DNA of 40,891 nt, taken from assembly GCF_000621865.1 (NCBI RefSeq), contig NZ_KK211361.1:1-40891 (forward strand), read 5' to 3'. This DNA comes from Pseudobutyrivibrio sp. MD2005. Its GTDB lineage: Bacteria; Bacillota; Clostridia; Lachnospirales; Lachnospiraceae. Position numbers and translations under genes: made by a program. This document shows, one piece after another, positions 7,473 through 16,242 of this stretch (position 1 is the first letter of the stretch; every line of letters begins with the position of its first letter). The notes under the pieces are model-generated. The model searched no databases. It saw only the letters and a program-made list of their open reading frames with translations, and was not told the origin of the DNA.

Positions 7473-8678
7473 CTATTCAAAAACCAATCTACTGTTTGGA
7501 TCACTCCAATGTTCTTCAACTGTTTTGTTTCCCCAAGGTAAAGGCTTGCCTGTCTTTTCATAATACTTCATTAGGTAGTCATTAAGTGCTTCCGGCGAAT
7601 CAATAGCTGACAGTTCTTCTGTCATAGCACTATAGCCATCTATTTCGGTTTTTAATTTTTCGTAATCATACTTTCCTAGTTCAGCTGCAACTTTCTCAAA
7701 TCTTTCAGCCGATTCCTTTAGTTGTCTAATCTCATATGTAAGGGTTGGAATTTCATTAAATCTTTCTATTAGCTCCTGCAACAGAGGATTATGATCCAAA
7801 GAAACCAGGCACGCACAGCATATTGTTGTGCTGACAAGCGCCGGCAACATCGTTACGATTTCATCACCGTACTTTGCTCTCAATTCTTCCAAATCATCTG
7901 CAATTGATGACATAATCTTATCACCAACAAGAATACTGCTTCCCGCCATAAAATACCGTAATGCAGAAGCTAGTCTTTCTCCAAATGGTAGATATTCTGG
8001 ATTGCATATTAAAACTTCAGCACCTTTTACAATGGAAGCATATGTTGTTTTGACCAGGGTGTTCTCATCATATTCCATTTCATTAAAAGTAGTTTTCATT
8101 CCACTTAATATATTCATGAATAAATGATTACCTTCTGCATCAACAAGATTATCCCCCTTGGTGAAATCATCGACAGCTTTCACAAATGAATCTACCAATA
8201 TTCGCAGAGATTCATCTACCAATTTAGACCTATCGAAGTCCTTATCTTCAAGGGCAGCTAATATACCTTGTTTAACCTCAACCCATACATTCGCTATCAT
8301 CAATCCACATACCTGAGACGTATCCGGCATGCCTTCATGTATTAAATTATTAGTATCTATATCATGGATGTAGTTTAAGAAATTAATATATGAGCCCACT
8401 CCTTGTGCTGAATCTGGTTGTGAGTCCACGTTATAGAATTCTAGGCATTTTAAATTTCCAAATACAGTTTCCCAAGTTACATCTTCAAATGGATATAACA
8501 GCTCGTCATCTATTCTACCTTCGCTCATCAGCTGCTCGGTCATTTTAGTAAGCTCAAATCCACCAACCAGTTTTCTAGAAATATACTCTTCTGTAATGAA
8601 TAGCATATTGCCCAATATGCTTCCATTTGGATTAATCATGAAGCGATTATCCTGGTATTCTGAATCTAATCTACTCAT
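7473..8678 (-). CDS. Conserved hypothetical protein, 401 residues
   Basis: A mostly helical, acidic protein that I do not recognise. It has no signal peptide. A moderately hydrophobic segment with several Cys residues (ALVSTTICCACLVSL, about residues 280-295) may dip into a membrane or protein core. A coiled coil follows (about 305-355), and the C-terminus reads PLPWGNKTVEEHWSDPNSRLVFE, with a conserved-looking PWG...W pattern. Its ATG lies inside the last codons of the WYL regulator gene (overlap of eight bases), so it is probably translationally coupled to it. It is followed by the zinc-ribbon protein. The trio looks like a regulator with its two targets. Confidence 0.6.
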   Translation of the reverse strand: MSRLDSEYQDNRFMINPNGSILGNMLFITEEYISRKLVGGFELTKMTEQLMSEGRIDDELLYPFEDVTWETVFGNLKCLEFYNVDSQPDSAQGVGSYINFLNYIHDIDTNNLIHEGMPDTSQVCGLMIANVWVEVKQGILAALEDKDFDRSKLVDESLRILVDSFVKAVDDFTKGDNLVDAEGNHLFMNILSGMKTTFNEMEYDENTLVKTTYASIVKGAEVLICNPEYLPFGERLASALRYFMAGSSILVGDKIMSSIADDLEELRAKYGDEIVTMLPALVSTTICCACLVSLDHNPLLQELIERFNEIPTLTYEIRQLKESAERFEKVAAELGKYDYEKLKTEIDGYSAMTEELSAIDSPEALNDYLMKYYEKTGKPLPWGNKTVEEHWSDPNSRLVFE

Positions 8679-9663
8679 AACTCTCTAAAAATCCCCTCGC
8701 GCTCTCCTTGACCTTGTCCACCACATCCGCTGGCCCCGTGACCTTCACATCATTCCCTAGGCTGAATATCCACCCAAAGAACTGCATGCTCACCGCCACA
8801 TCCACGGCTATCATGCTTCTGTCCTCTCCCGCCTTTCTAATCGTGATGTCCTTACCAAATCTATCGATGAAAATCCCCACCTTCTCATTAGGAAATTCAA
8901 TATGAACACGTCTGATTTCCCCGCCAAACATGGAAAAGTTCTCTAGCGCATAAGTCGTCATATCAAAATTCTTGAAATGCTCCTCGCCTTCGCGTCTATC
9001 CTCTGATATAGAAAGCTTCATCATCTTGTCCACACGATAATGCTTTACCTTGCCGGCGGCAGAATCGTATGCTACCAAATAATAGTTCTCATCTGCCCAA
9101 GTCAATGCCCATGGACTCACCTTATACTTCTGCCCATTCTTCCTTGGTTCCAATTTCTTATCCAAAGTCCATGAACAATACAGAAACTCTATCTGCTTGT
9201 TACTTGAAATTGCAGTATGAATCGCATCCACAGAATAATAGATACTCTCATTCATGGTCTTAATTCTGTCATTGACATATACCTGCCTTTTCAGCTGCTT
9301 CGCCTGATGCTCGCTTACAAAGGTATTCATCTTTTTAATCAGCTCATCTGATTTGCTCTTGGAAATAAATTTTGAAGACTGAATCGCATCAATCAGTAGC
9401 TTCACTTCAGCAAGTTCAAACGCCCGGCTGCCCACATGATAGAAAGTCTCTCTGCCTATCTGTTCCTTTATCACCTCGATGCCAAGGTTATCTTCCATGC
9501 ATTTGAAATCATCATACAGGCTCTTTCGCTCTGCAGTGATATCGTATGCCTGCAATTCCTTTATTATCTGCGCCAGTGTCAGGCTATGCTCATCATCGGT
9601 TTTCTCCTGCATGATTTTGCATAGGATACTCAGTTTTAGTTTTTGATTAGACCCCTTAGACAT
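8671..9663 (-). CDS. WYL-domain transcriptional regulator
   Basis: A 330-residue regulator. The N-terminal 65 residues form a winged helix of the DeoR/HTH_11 type (KLSILCKIMQEKTDDEHSLT). A WYL domain (about 130-215) has conserved KVSPWALTWADENYYLVAYD and the HYRVDKM segment. A C-terminal WCX-like part follows. WYL domains bind ligands, often nucleotides or single-stranded nucleic acid, and control stress, defence or secretion genes. The ATG at 9663 is chosen over an upstream one because GGGGG lies eight bases before it. That ribosome site sits in a hairpin (9666-9722), so translation may be self-limited. It overlaps the next gene by eight bases. A second WYL gene (20646-21602) opens the ESX-like cluster. 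Confidence 0.88.
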   Translation of the reverse strand: MSKGSNQKLKLSILCKIMQEKTDDEHSLTLAQIIKELQAYDITAERKSLYDDFKCMEDNLGIEVIKEQIGRETFYHVGSRAFELAEVKLLIDAIQSSKFISKSKSDELIKKMNTFVSEHQAKQLKRQVYVNDRIKTMNESIYYSVDAIHTAISSNKQIEFLYCSWTLDKKLEPRKNGQKYKVSPWALTWADENYYLVAYDSAAGKVKHYRVDKMMKLSISEDRREGEEHFKNFDMTTYALENFSMFGGEIRRVHIEFPNEKVGIFIDRFGKDITIRKAGEDRSMIAVDVAVSMQFFGWIFSLGNDVKVTGPADVVDKVKESARGFLESYE

Positions 9664-9665
9664 AA

Positions 9666-9722
9666 AAATACCCCCTGAGAATATACTCAATCTAATGTAA
9701 GTATATCACAGGAGGGGTATTT
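9666..9722 (-). promoter_or_regulatory. Leader hairpin that covers the WYL gene ribosome site
   Basis: On the minus strand AAATACCCC-TCCTG pairs with CAGGGGGTATTT, with an inner pair TATACT/AGTATA. The GGGGG that serves as ribosome site for the gene starting at 9663 lies in the 3' arm. As DNA the same dyad could also be an operator. Confidence 0.55.
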
Positions 9723-9773
9723 ATAGGACAGTGTTCATTACAATCCCTTCTCGTTCTAACTTATTTTCCAATA

Positions 9774-10142
9774 CTAATCTACCTTAACAACTCTTGCTCC
9801 AAATGGTGCTATAGCAAGCTTCGCTATTTTAAAAAACTGCTTTCCAAATGGGAAGCCAATAATTGTAATGCAAAGTAATATCCCTATTATCGCATTTCCA
9901 ATGGCCAGCTCCAGTCCAGATACGAAAAACCAAATAATATTTAGTAAACACGATACTGCTCCACCCTCATTTACCACATCTTTTCCAAACGGATTCAATG
10001 AAATCGATGAAAGCTTAAAGCACTGCAAACCAACAGGTATTCCAATGATTGTGATACACCACAATACTCCTGCTAACCACCAGCCAATTGCACTGATTAG
10101 ACCTCCACATATTATCCAAATAAGATTACCTAAAAATTTCAT
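9774..10142 (-). CDS. yccF: YccF-family inner membrane protein
   Basis: A 122-residue protein made of two repeated halves, each with a hydrophobic hairpin and a short motif: GWWLAGVLWCITIIGIPVGLQ, shortened here to its key parts GWWLAG and GIPVG in the first half, and CITIIGFPFGKQ in the second. The segments ISLNPFGKDV and LAIAPFGARVV occupy matching places. This is the YccF (DUF307) pattern, of usual length and unknown function, found in the membranes of many bacteria. GAGGGA lies upstream of the ATG. It stands alone between a broken small gene and the WYL regulator. Confidence 0.88.
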   Translation of the reverse strand: MKFLGNLIWIICGGLISAIGWWLAGVLWCITIIGIPVGLQCFKLSSISLNPFGKDVVNEGGAVSCLLNIIWFFVSGLELAIGNAIIGILLCITIIGFPFGKQFFKIAKLAIAPFGARVVKVD

Positions 10143-10244
10143 ATCTTTTGTCCCTCTATCGTTACTATATACCTAATTCTTTACAGAGTTTTTCGTATCG
10201 CCTCTGCTCTTTTCTCTTCATGACATATTACAAAATCTGTGCGT

Positions 10245-10438
10245 CTATCTTTTTTTTGCTTCATCGGTAAGATATGCTTTCCATAGAATAATTTCCTCTT
10301 TCGCTACATTCTTATAAAATGGCAGCATCTTCCTACCTTTTCACCTGACAAAGTACCATTAATAAGCATTCTACAGATATTACCAGAATCTTTACCAGTT
10401 AAATTGGAAAATTCATTTACAATATAATAACTTACCAT
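10245..10438 (-). pseudogene. Small helix-turn-helix (excisionase-like) gene with a frameshift
   Basis: From the ATG at 10438 the frame reads VSYYIVNEFSNLTGKDSGNIC, key parts YIVNEFS and GNICRMLINGTLSGEKVG, then stops after 43 residues. One base over, the text continues sensibly: MLPFYKNVAKEEIILWKAYL, then TDEAKKR and a stop. Together they resemble a 60-70-residue HTH_17/excisionase-type DNA-binding protein with one frameshift near 10325. It has a ribosome site (AGAGGC) and an excellent promoter, so it was active recently. A sequencing error is the other possibility. Confidence 0.55.
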
Positions 10439-10457
10439 TATCGTCGCCTCTATATTG

Positions 10458-10486
10458 ACTATAGTGCGTTAGCGTTTAATTGTCAA
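10458..10486 (-). promoter_or_regulatory. Near-consensus sigma-A promoter
   Basis: On the minus strand TTGACA (10486-10481) and TATAGT (10463-10458) are 17 bases apart. It drives the frameshifted helix-turn-helix gene and may read on into the YccF gene. Confidence 0.75.
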
Positions 10487-10542
10487 AATCTTGCTGCCAT
10501 AATACTGAATCAACTGTATTTCAGTCATACAGCCTCTCTAAA

Positions 10543-11508
10543 TCATTTGCTTTTAAACACGTGATAACTGATAACCACATTTGCATTAACACAGATTTTA
10601 TCTGATTTCTTAAAATCTGTTCTTCCATTAATGGTTATTGCTTCTACTGAATCCTCTTTAACAATCCATCCTTTTTTCAAATCTGGTATTGCCAGCTTTT
10701 CAACATTCTCAAAACCTGCAGAAGTGAATTCCCACATTACATCGTCAATATCTCTTCGCTTTGCGCTCTTAGAAGTGATTGGTGGCTTAATTCTTTTTAG
10801 AGTATGATACACAATATCTATTTGAGCGTTATACGGAAACTTTGTCTCTTCATCAAACATATCTGTTCCATTAAATGAGATGCTCTTAACCATTCCTTCT
10901 TTAACACTTGTTGATGAAACTAAATCCTCAACAGCTCTTGTATTAAAGTTATAAAACTCTTGTTTCCTAAGGTAATCTATAACTTCATCACATCTCATCT
11001 TGCAACACCGATTTGAAGAGATTCCTACATTTTGTTTTTTCCCCGTTAGTGTACGCCAAATTCTTTGTCTATGCATTTTTCGTTGTTCCTCTTCTCTTCT
11101 TAAGCGTTCCTCATTTACGCTGACTCCAGCCTCTGCTATTCGTCTAGCCATTTCTTTCTGATGATGATTGTACTCTTCGTCATCGTCGTAAGTAAATGAA
11201 TCAGACTTGATAGACTGATAGTCATCCTCAGACTCATAAATATCATTTTCAGATATTTGATTCTCATACCCACATTCAATACATGTCCATTTGCCATATA
11301 AATCATTAAATCCATCCTGCTTATTCAAAAATGCCCCGCATCCGTCACAAAACCAGCCGACACCATCAAATTGTGCGTCAGAATTCACGTCTTCTGGATT
11401 AGTCAAAAACTGACCGCATTCAGAGCAAGTCCAACCCCCTGCATCGGGGGCAAATCCAGGTTGATTTTCCAAATCTGCCCCGCAATTTGGACAATAATAT
11501 TCACTCAT
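10543..11508 (-). CDS. Soluble multi-zinc-ribbon protein with two PASTA-like repeats
   Basis: A 321-residue protein without signal or membrane segment. The N-terminus has four CxxC pairs: CPNCGADL, CSECGQFL, CDGCGAFL and CIECGY (about residues 6-78), forming two zinc ribbons. An acidic linker and a basic helical region (about 85-165) follow. Two repeats of about 70 residues end the protein, with the pattern GFENVEKL...KGWIVKEDSVEAITINGR...NANVVISYH. The same repeat occurs five times in the membrane protein encoded 19 bases upstream, so the two probably interact or share a ligand. It is the last gene of the ESX-like operon. Function unknown; a scaffold or adaptor is inferred. Confidence 0.7.
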   Translation of the reverse strand: MSEYYCPNCGADLENQPGFAPDAGGWTCSECGQFLTNPEDVNSDAQFDGVGWFCDGCGAFLNKQDGFNDLYGKWTCIECGYENQISENDIYESEDDYQSIKSDSFTYDDDEEYNHHQKEMARRIAEAGVSVNEERLRREEEQRKMHRQRIWRTLTGKKQNVGISSNRCCKMRCDEVIDYLRKQEFYNFNTRAVEDLVSSTSVKEGMVKSISFNGTDMFDEETKFPYNAQIDIVYHTLKRIKPPITSKSAKRRDIDDVMWEFTSAGFENVEKLAIPDLKKGWIVKEDSVEAITINGRTDFKKSDKICVNANVVISYHVFKSK

Positions 11509-11527
11509 AAGAAGCCCTCACAAAAAC

Positions 11528-13876
11528 TTAATTATCAATCTCTGTTATATCTTTGCATCCTTCATCTTTGAATGTATTTACCACTATTACGATTTCAGCA
11601 TCATATCGAAACACGTCTTTTGCATCAAAATCTTCATTTCCATTTATTCTAATACTCTTGATGGAACCTTCTTCTGTTATCCATCCATTGAGCAAATTGT
11701 TAGCTCTAAGCAATTTGATATTAGTGAAGCCTTGAGCCTTAAGTGATGACACTGTATCTGCATACTGGCTGCCTTCAATATCTGAAGCAGAATTTTCAAT
11801 TTTTATAGTAAGAAAGTAGTACTTTATTTTTATTGAGGCTCCTGTTTGAACAAAGCAATCCCCAGCAACAAACTCATCGTTATTTATTGTCATCTTTGAC
11901 ACAAGAAGATTTTGGGATTTATCTATTGTTGCCACTCCAGAAGTCGTAATATTATTAAATCCTTTTTCCTTCAATGCACTCTGAAGCTTATCATATTTCT
12001 GTGTCTGCAAGTCCTCAACTATTGCTGTAATATCTTTTCTATCATCGCTACTGTATTTAACTACTATTTTCACATTCGGATCAAATATTTCATTGCTGCT
12101 ATAAGTATCTACATTATTAACCGTAACCCCAACGACACTCTTGCCTTTTGCCCATCCTGTAGTGATTTTTTCAGTTCGAACATTAGTGAATCCACTTTCT
12201 TTTAAAGAATCTACCACCACCTCACAATCCTGCCCGATGAACTGAGTACTTTCATTACCAATTCCAATCTTAAATGCATAGTATGTAATGTTTATTGGTG
12301 CATTTGTAGGTAAATAGCAGTGTTCATTAGTATAAACCTCATTATTCAAGGATATTTTAGCAACTAAATCAGCCTTTTCTTTTTTTGATGTAGCTACTTC
12401 TTCAAAAGTGATATTTGTAAAGCCTTCCTCTTCAAGTAATTGCAGCACTGTCTCATAATCTGTATTTTTCCAGTCCTCAAGAATATTAGTAACATACTTT
12501 CTTCCTTGGCTACTAATAGTTATGACAACACTAACCTCTGGTTCTACATATTTACCTTTCCTATAACTGTCAGAATTATCGATGGATACACTAATAACTT
12601 TTCCACTTTCCAACCATCCGCAACTATCCTGCCTTTCCGTTATATTCGTAAATCCAGCATTTTGAAGTTCATTCTTAATATCCTTCAAGTCCTCTCCAGC
12701 AATATAAGTGGAATCAAATGGTATTTGCACCTTACTTTCCCTATATTTCAAAACTCCGAAAACTGAAATGATCAAAATACAAAATGCCGCTATTCCTGCT
12801 ATGATAAAACGATTTTTCCATTTCTTTGCATTATCTTTTTTACGCTTTTCTACATGAACTGCATTCAGTAATTCTTCTGGGTCTTGAATAGTAAACAGCG
12901 GCATCCCCCAACCATTTTTTTTACAAACATCGAAGTTTTCCTTCTGCTTAGTACAATTCGCATAAAAATTCTTATACTGCTTGTTTGTTGAAAGAGAATC
13001 ACGCTCTGTTGCAAGTGCTTCATCTATTTTTTTCATCTCAATATAATGAGAATACTTCGCAGCTATATCGTCAGGTGATCCACATCTTAGGGTTGGCAAT
13101 GACCAATTATTCCGCCGGCATTCATTCAATAACTCTTCTATTCTTCTACAAATATCAAGAACCATTAACCACTGCTCTTGAGACGCTACATTATTAGAAA
13201 TCGTGTTGTAGAGCTTTCCATCTATTTCAAAGAGATTGCGGTGCAATAATTCCTTTTTCTCTGCATTAGCTTTGATATCTTCTAATTTTTTCCTTACTTT
13301 TTTAAGATCCTTGTTTTCAGTCTTTTTTACTTTTACTTTCTTTGATTTAGCTAATTCAAGATCCTTTTCTAATGAATCTATCTCTAAGTATGCTAATTCA
13401 CATAATTTTACACTTAACTCCTCCTGCGCCTGTTTAATCAGTTTGGTAATTTGGTGATCCTCATCAATAATTCTATCTACTAAAGAAGCTGAATCCTGCC
13501 TCTTGTGTAATTCATCCATGCAACTTTCGATATTTGTATTAGCAATCTCGGAGAGATTCCATCCCTTGTTATGAAACTTATCGATAAGTTCTTTTTGTCT
13601 TGCACACAGAGAAATTGCACGCTCATAATCGTCATAGGATGCACTTACATTTGCAAGTACCTCAGAAATTTTCGCATCTATATGCTTTAAAGAAACTTCA
13701 TAAACCAGCAATTCGGAATCTTTAAGATTACCAATATTACCGATATTATTAGATAACTCTGCAGAGAAAGCCTCTATAATAGAAGTCTTTTCTTCATCAC
13801 TAACACTTGTAGATGAAACAATCTCCAAGATTTTCTGCGTACCCTTTTCAAGATATTCACCAAAACTATAATCCAT
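11528..13876 (-). CDS. One-pass membrane protein with five PASTA-like repeats
   Basis: A 782-residue protein. Residues 1-350 are cytoplasmic by charge: helical, with three related segments (HNKGWNL, RRNNWSLP and KKNGWGMP, each after a Cys-containing helix) and a Lys/Glu coiled coil. One membrane segment (about 352-374, FIIAGIAAFCILIISVFGVL) leads to five outer repeats of about 75 residues with the pattern GFTNI...GW...G.V..I.I.N...F......I.I.Y. These recall PASTA domains of cell-wall-sensing kinases but are not canonical. The architecture (cytoplasmic helical part, one membrane pass, repeat-rich outer part) is roughly that of EssB/YukC, without sequence similarity I can see. It may be the membrane core of the ESX-like system; that role is inferred from position. 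Confidence 0.72.
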   Translation of the reverse strand: MDYSFGEYLEKGTQKILEIVSSTSVSDEEKTSIIEAFSAELSNNIGNIGNLKDSELLVYEVSLKHIDAKISEVLANVSASYDDYERAISLCARQKELIDKFHNKGWNLSEIANTNIESCMDELHKRQDSASLVDRIIDEDHQITKLIKQAQEELSVKLCELAYLEIDSLEKDLELAKSKKVKVKKTENKDLKKVRKKLEDIKANAEKKELLHRNLFEIDGKLYNTISNNVASQEQWLMVLDICRRIEELLNECRRNNWSLPTLRCGSPDDIAAKYSHYIEMKKIDEALATERDSLSTNKQYKNFYANCTKQKENFDVCKKNGWGMPLFTIQDPEELLNAVHVEKRKKDNAKKWKNRFIIAGIAAFCILIISVFGVLKYRESKVQIPFDSTYIAGEDLKDIKNELQNAGFTNITERQDSCGWLESGKVISVSIDNSDSYRKGKYVEPEVSVVITISSQGRKYVTNILEDWKNTDYETVLQLLEEEGFTNITFEEVATSKKEKADLVAKISLNNEVYTNEHCYLPTNAPINITYYAFKIGIGNESTQFIGQDCEVVVDSLKESGFTNVRTEKITTGWAKGKSVVGVTVNNVDTYSSNEIFDPNVKIVVKYSSDDRKDITAIVEDLQTQKYDKLQSALKEKGFNNITTSGVATIDKSQNLLVSKMTINNDEFVAGDCFVQTGASIKIKYYFLTIKIENSASDIEGSQYADTVSSLKAQGFTNIKLLRANNLLNGWITEEGSIKSIRINGNEDFDAKDVFRYDAEIVIVVNTFKDEGCKDITEIDN

Positions 13877-13906
13877 ATGATTAACTCCAATCTATAAATT
13901 GGGATA

Positions 13907-14278
13907 TTACAGTATTATGTCCTGAGCTCCCACAGTTTTAAACTTTTCGTTTTCGTAAACAACTGCCAGACCATGCTCCATATCAAATTTGTAATTACAG
14001 AAAACCGCAAAAACTCTATTATCTTTCTCACGTGTGATTACAAAGCTTTTAGGCATCACATATTTGAATATGTTATCAATAACTGCCCCTTCAATCTCAC
14101 TACCGTTATACTTCATTATGTATTGCTTAAGTTCTGGCAAAGACTCTGAATAATCCACAGAAGGAATAGCATCCAACGTAAGCTCCTGATTTTCGGTCAC
14201 TTCTTCATCTGGGAAGTTATCAAAGCTGACATTCAGTTCAAATTCTCTTCCCCAAATATTAGCTTTTACTTTATTCAT
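13907..14278 (-). CDS. DUF6985-like protein, probable immunity protein
   Basis: A 123-residue cytoplasmic protein. It begins MNKVKANIWGREFELNVSF and ends AVVYENEKFKTVGAQDIIL, the pattern seen at the two ends of DUF6985/DUF2004-type proteins, where a GxxVxFxNxKVxEVGxQD-like tail is conserved. Such proteins often lie directly after polymorphic toxin genes. The ATG at 14278 is supported by a perfect GGAGGTG seven bases upstream and lies inside the last codons of the nuclease toxin gene (overlap of eight bases). Strict coupling to a toxin is the usual arrangement for its antidote. Family call moderately sure; immunity role inferred from position. Confidence 0.7.
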   Translation of the reverse strand: MNKVKANIWGREFELNVSFDNFPDEEVTENQELTLDAIPSVDYSESLPELKQYIMKYNGSEIEGAVIDNIFKYVMPKSFVITREKDNRVFAVFCNYKFDMEHGLAVVYENEKFKTVGAQDIIL

Positions 14279-15671
14279 CAAAATCACCTCCGACATTCTC
14301 TTCATCTCTTACTCTGCACTCAGAACATCCGCCGCTATGCTTAAAATAACCATTTATCTCTGAGCGAACAAGAACCATGGTTTCTGTATCACACTTCTCA
14401 TGCCATGTAAGACCATGTTTCTTTCTATATTCTTCCACTTCTCTGCCTGTCCAATCAGTCCTATTATCGCGTTTTTCTGCATTCCACTTCTTGGCGCACT
14501 CGATATCAGCTTGCTTAAAATTACCCAACTTAGGAATATTATTTTTATCAGAATAATTTTCGCGATTGCTTGTCATACCGCTTATCTTTACTACAGCTTC
14601 TGAACAAACCTCAAAGTCAGGTTCAGCATTTCGATATTCAATACCATCCAGATTATACTCTTTCAGAATCTCAATAATCTTTATTCCCTCAACAGACCTT
14701 CCAGCCGGAATATACTTCGACTCTCCTCTTTCTCCAACATAACTCCCCAAAATAGGATTAACATCAGATGATGTTCTTTCTAGTCTCACATCATAAGGAT
14801 TATATTTTCCACCAAATGACTTATTGTCGTATGAACAAATCCTGTTATGAGAATCAAATTTTATATTATGCTTTGCTATCTCTTCCGCAGTAATCGTCTT
14901 TATCGCATTGTCCCGGTCACCTTCTGAAATATTTTTGTTAATAGTAATATTGATATTAACCACAGCGCCAGTGCCTGATGCCGGTTGATTTACTACAGCT
15001 GCATTATCATATTCCATTTTTATTCTTAAATACGCAGCTACAATTTCTTCAATCCTTTTCAGCTTTTCAATGGCATTCATGCCATTCTTAGAGTTAGATG
15101 ATTTTACTTCTGATAATTCTTCTCTTAGCTTATGGCAACTGTTCTTCTTTTCGTTTAACGCATATATTACACTGTTAAGTTTATCAATCTGTGTCTCAAT
15201 TTGAGCATCTACAGCATTAGCTCTATTAAGTCTTTCCTGATATGGTGCTTTTTCTGCCTCAACTCCTGCGATTTCTGCTTCAACGGCAACGATTTCCGCT
15301 TGCAGAGCCACGTATGCAGGATTAGGTATATCGTTGCTTTCTCCCTCTTCATTGGTGATGGATATCGTTGTTGGAAGACCACTAAGTTCGCTTTCAAGTG
15401 ATGACAATTTACTCTCAAGCTCATTGATTCTCTCATTGAGCTTAGCTATGACAGTTTCCAATTCCTTTATCTTGACCTGAAGTTTATCCTGAGATTGCTT
15501 TAAACGGTTACAACTTTCACGAACCGCAGCAATCTGCTCTGTAATAAACTGAGAAAGTGCATCCAGACAGGAAATCCCTCTTTCAAATTTTGGAGAATAG
15601 TCTTTAGCTGCTGACACACCTTGTTCAAAAGTCTTAACAGCAGCAAGACTGACTTTTGCATTTCTTATCAT
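14271..15671 (-). CDS. ESX-type coiled-coil toxin with C-terminal HNH/Endo VII nuclease domain
   Basis: A 466-residue protein. The N-terminal half is a long coiled coil (about residues 45-215), as in LXG/WXG-type effectors. A linker (about 225-250) contains INITINKN repeats. The C-terminal domain (about 375-450) has GLTWHEKCDTETMVLV at 420-435, then SEINGYFKHSGG. This is the HNH/Endo VII superfamily pattern with a TWH motif, in which the second element normally reads IHxxFxHxGG. Here the first His of that element is Asn (IN-G), an unusual change that may alter activity. Its ATG overlaps the stop of the small helical gene upstream, and the likely immunity gene follows. It would be the exported DNA-degrading effector of this cluster. 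Confidence 0.78.
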   Translation of the reverse strand: MIRNAKVSLAAVKTFEQGVSAAKDYSPKFERGISCLDALSQFITEQIAAVRESCNRLKQSQDKLQVKIKELETVIAKLNERINELESKLSSLESELSGLPTTISITNEEGESNDIPNPAYVALQAEIVAVEAEIAGVEAEKAPYQERLNRANAVDAQIETQIDKLNSVIYALNEKKNSCHKLREELSEVKSSNSKNGMNAIEKLKRIEEIVAAYLRIKMEYDNAAVVNQPASGTGAVVNINITINKNISEGDRDNAIKTITAEEIAKHNIKFDSHNRICSYDNKSFGGKYNPYDVRLERTSSDVNPILGSYVGERGESKYIPAGRSVEGIKIIEILKEYNLDGIEYRNAEPDFEVCSEAVVKISGMTSNRENYSDKNNIPKLGNFKQADIECAKKWNAEKRDNRTDWTGREVEEYRKKHGLTWHEKCDTETMVLVRSEINGYFKHSGGCSECRVRDEENVGGDFDE

Positions 15672-15937
15672 ATCGAATCAGCCTCCCTGCATAATCTATC
15701 CGAAGCAGTTATCATCTCATTAATTCTTAAACCATCCAGTTCTTTTTCCAATGTCTCAGCCTTACATCTGACAACATGAACTCTACGAGCGTAATCTTGC
15801 ACCTGCTTCACATATCTTAGAAACGAATCATGCACCTTATCATCCCAAGCGCATTTATAATTCTTCTCTGCAGCTTCAATAGTTTTCCCATATTCAATAT
15901 CATTATCCTTGAGCGGAGTTAAATCATATTGTTTCAT
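15668..15937 (-). CDS. Small helical WXG100-like protein (W-x-D variant)
   Basis: An 89-residue, mainly helical protein with a central turn CAWDDKVHDSF (Trp31). The helix-turn-helix hairpin with Trp at the turn is the WXG100 layout, but the turn is W-D-D instead of W-x-G. It has no signal peptide. Both ends overlap neighbours: one base with the 101-residue gene upstream and four (ATGA) with the toxin gene downstream. By position it may be the dedicated partner or chaperone of the nuclease toxin, as small helical proteins are for LXG toxins. Family assignment by shape and context. Confidence 0.65.
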   Translation of the reverse strand: MKQYDLTPLKDNDIEYGKTIEAAEKNYKCAWDDKVHDSFLRYVKQVQDYARRVHVVRCKAETLEKELDGLRINEMITASDRLCREADSI

Positions 15938-16242
15938 TAGGCCTCTCCATCATAGGAACATCTTCCATATTCATCCATTGTATTTTTCAGCTTCTCTAAA
16001 TATTCCATAGCATGTTGTATATTATTGCCCGTCCTACTTGAAATCTGCAAACACGCTGCTGTTGTATTTTTAGCTTTCTCAAACTGATTACCAGCCAGGA
16101 AATCTTGACTTGAGTTAATAGCCTTAACCATCTGTTCAGTAGAGTTCGATAAATCATACTGAATCTTTTTAAGTTTTTCTTGGACTTCACAAAGAGTGTC
16201 ATAATCCACACACATATCAAATCCTGTGCTCATACTACTCAC
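15937..16242 (-). CDS. Small helical ESX-like protein without the Trp turn
   Basis: A 101-residue helical protein. The middle reads SSQDFLAGNQFEKAKNT, where a Phe-Leu-Ala-Gly turn takes the place of W-x-G, so the hairpin fold may be kept while the Trp is lost. The C-terminus (EYGRCSYDGEA) is flexible and carries a Cys. It has no signal peptide. It overlaps the W-x-D gene upstream by four bases and the next by one. It could pair with one of the W-x-D proteins as a heterodimer, as EsxA/EsxB do; this is inferred. Confidence 0.6.
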   Translation of the reverse strand: MSSMSTGFDMCVDYDTLCEVQEKLKKIQYDLSNSTEQMVKAINSSQDFLAGNQFEKAKNTTAACLQISSRTGNNIQHAMEYLEKLKNTMDEYGRCSYDGEA

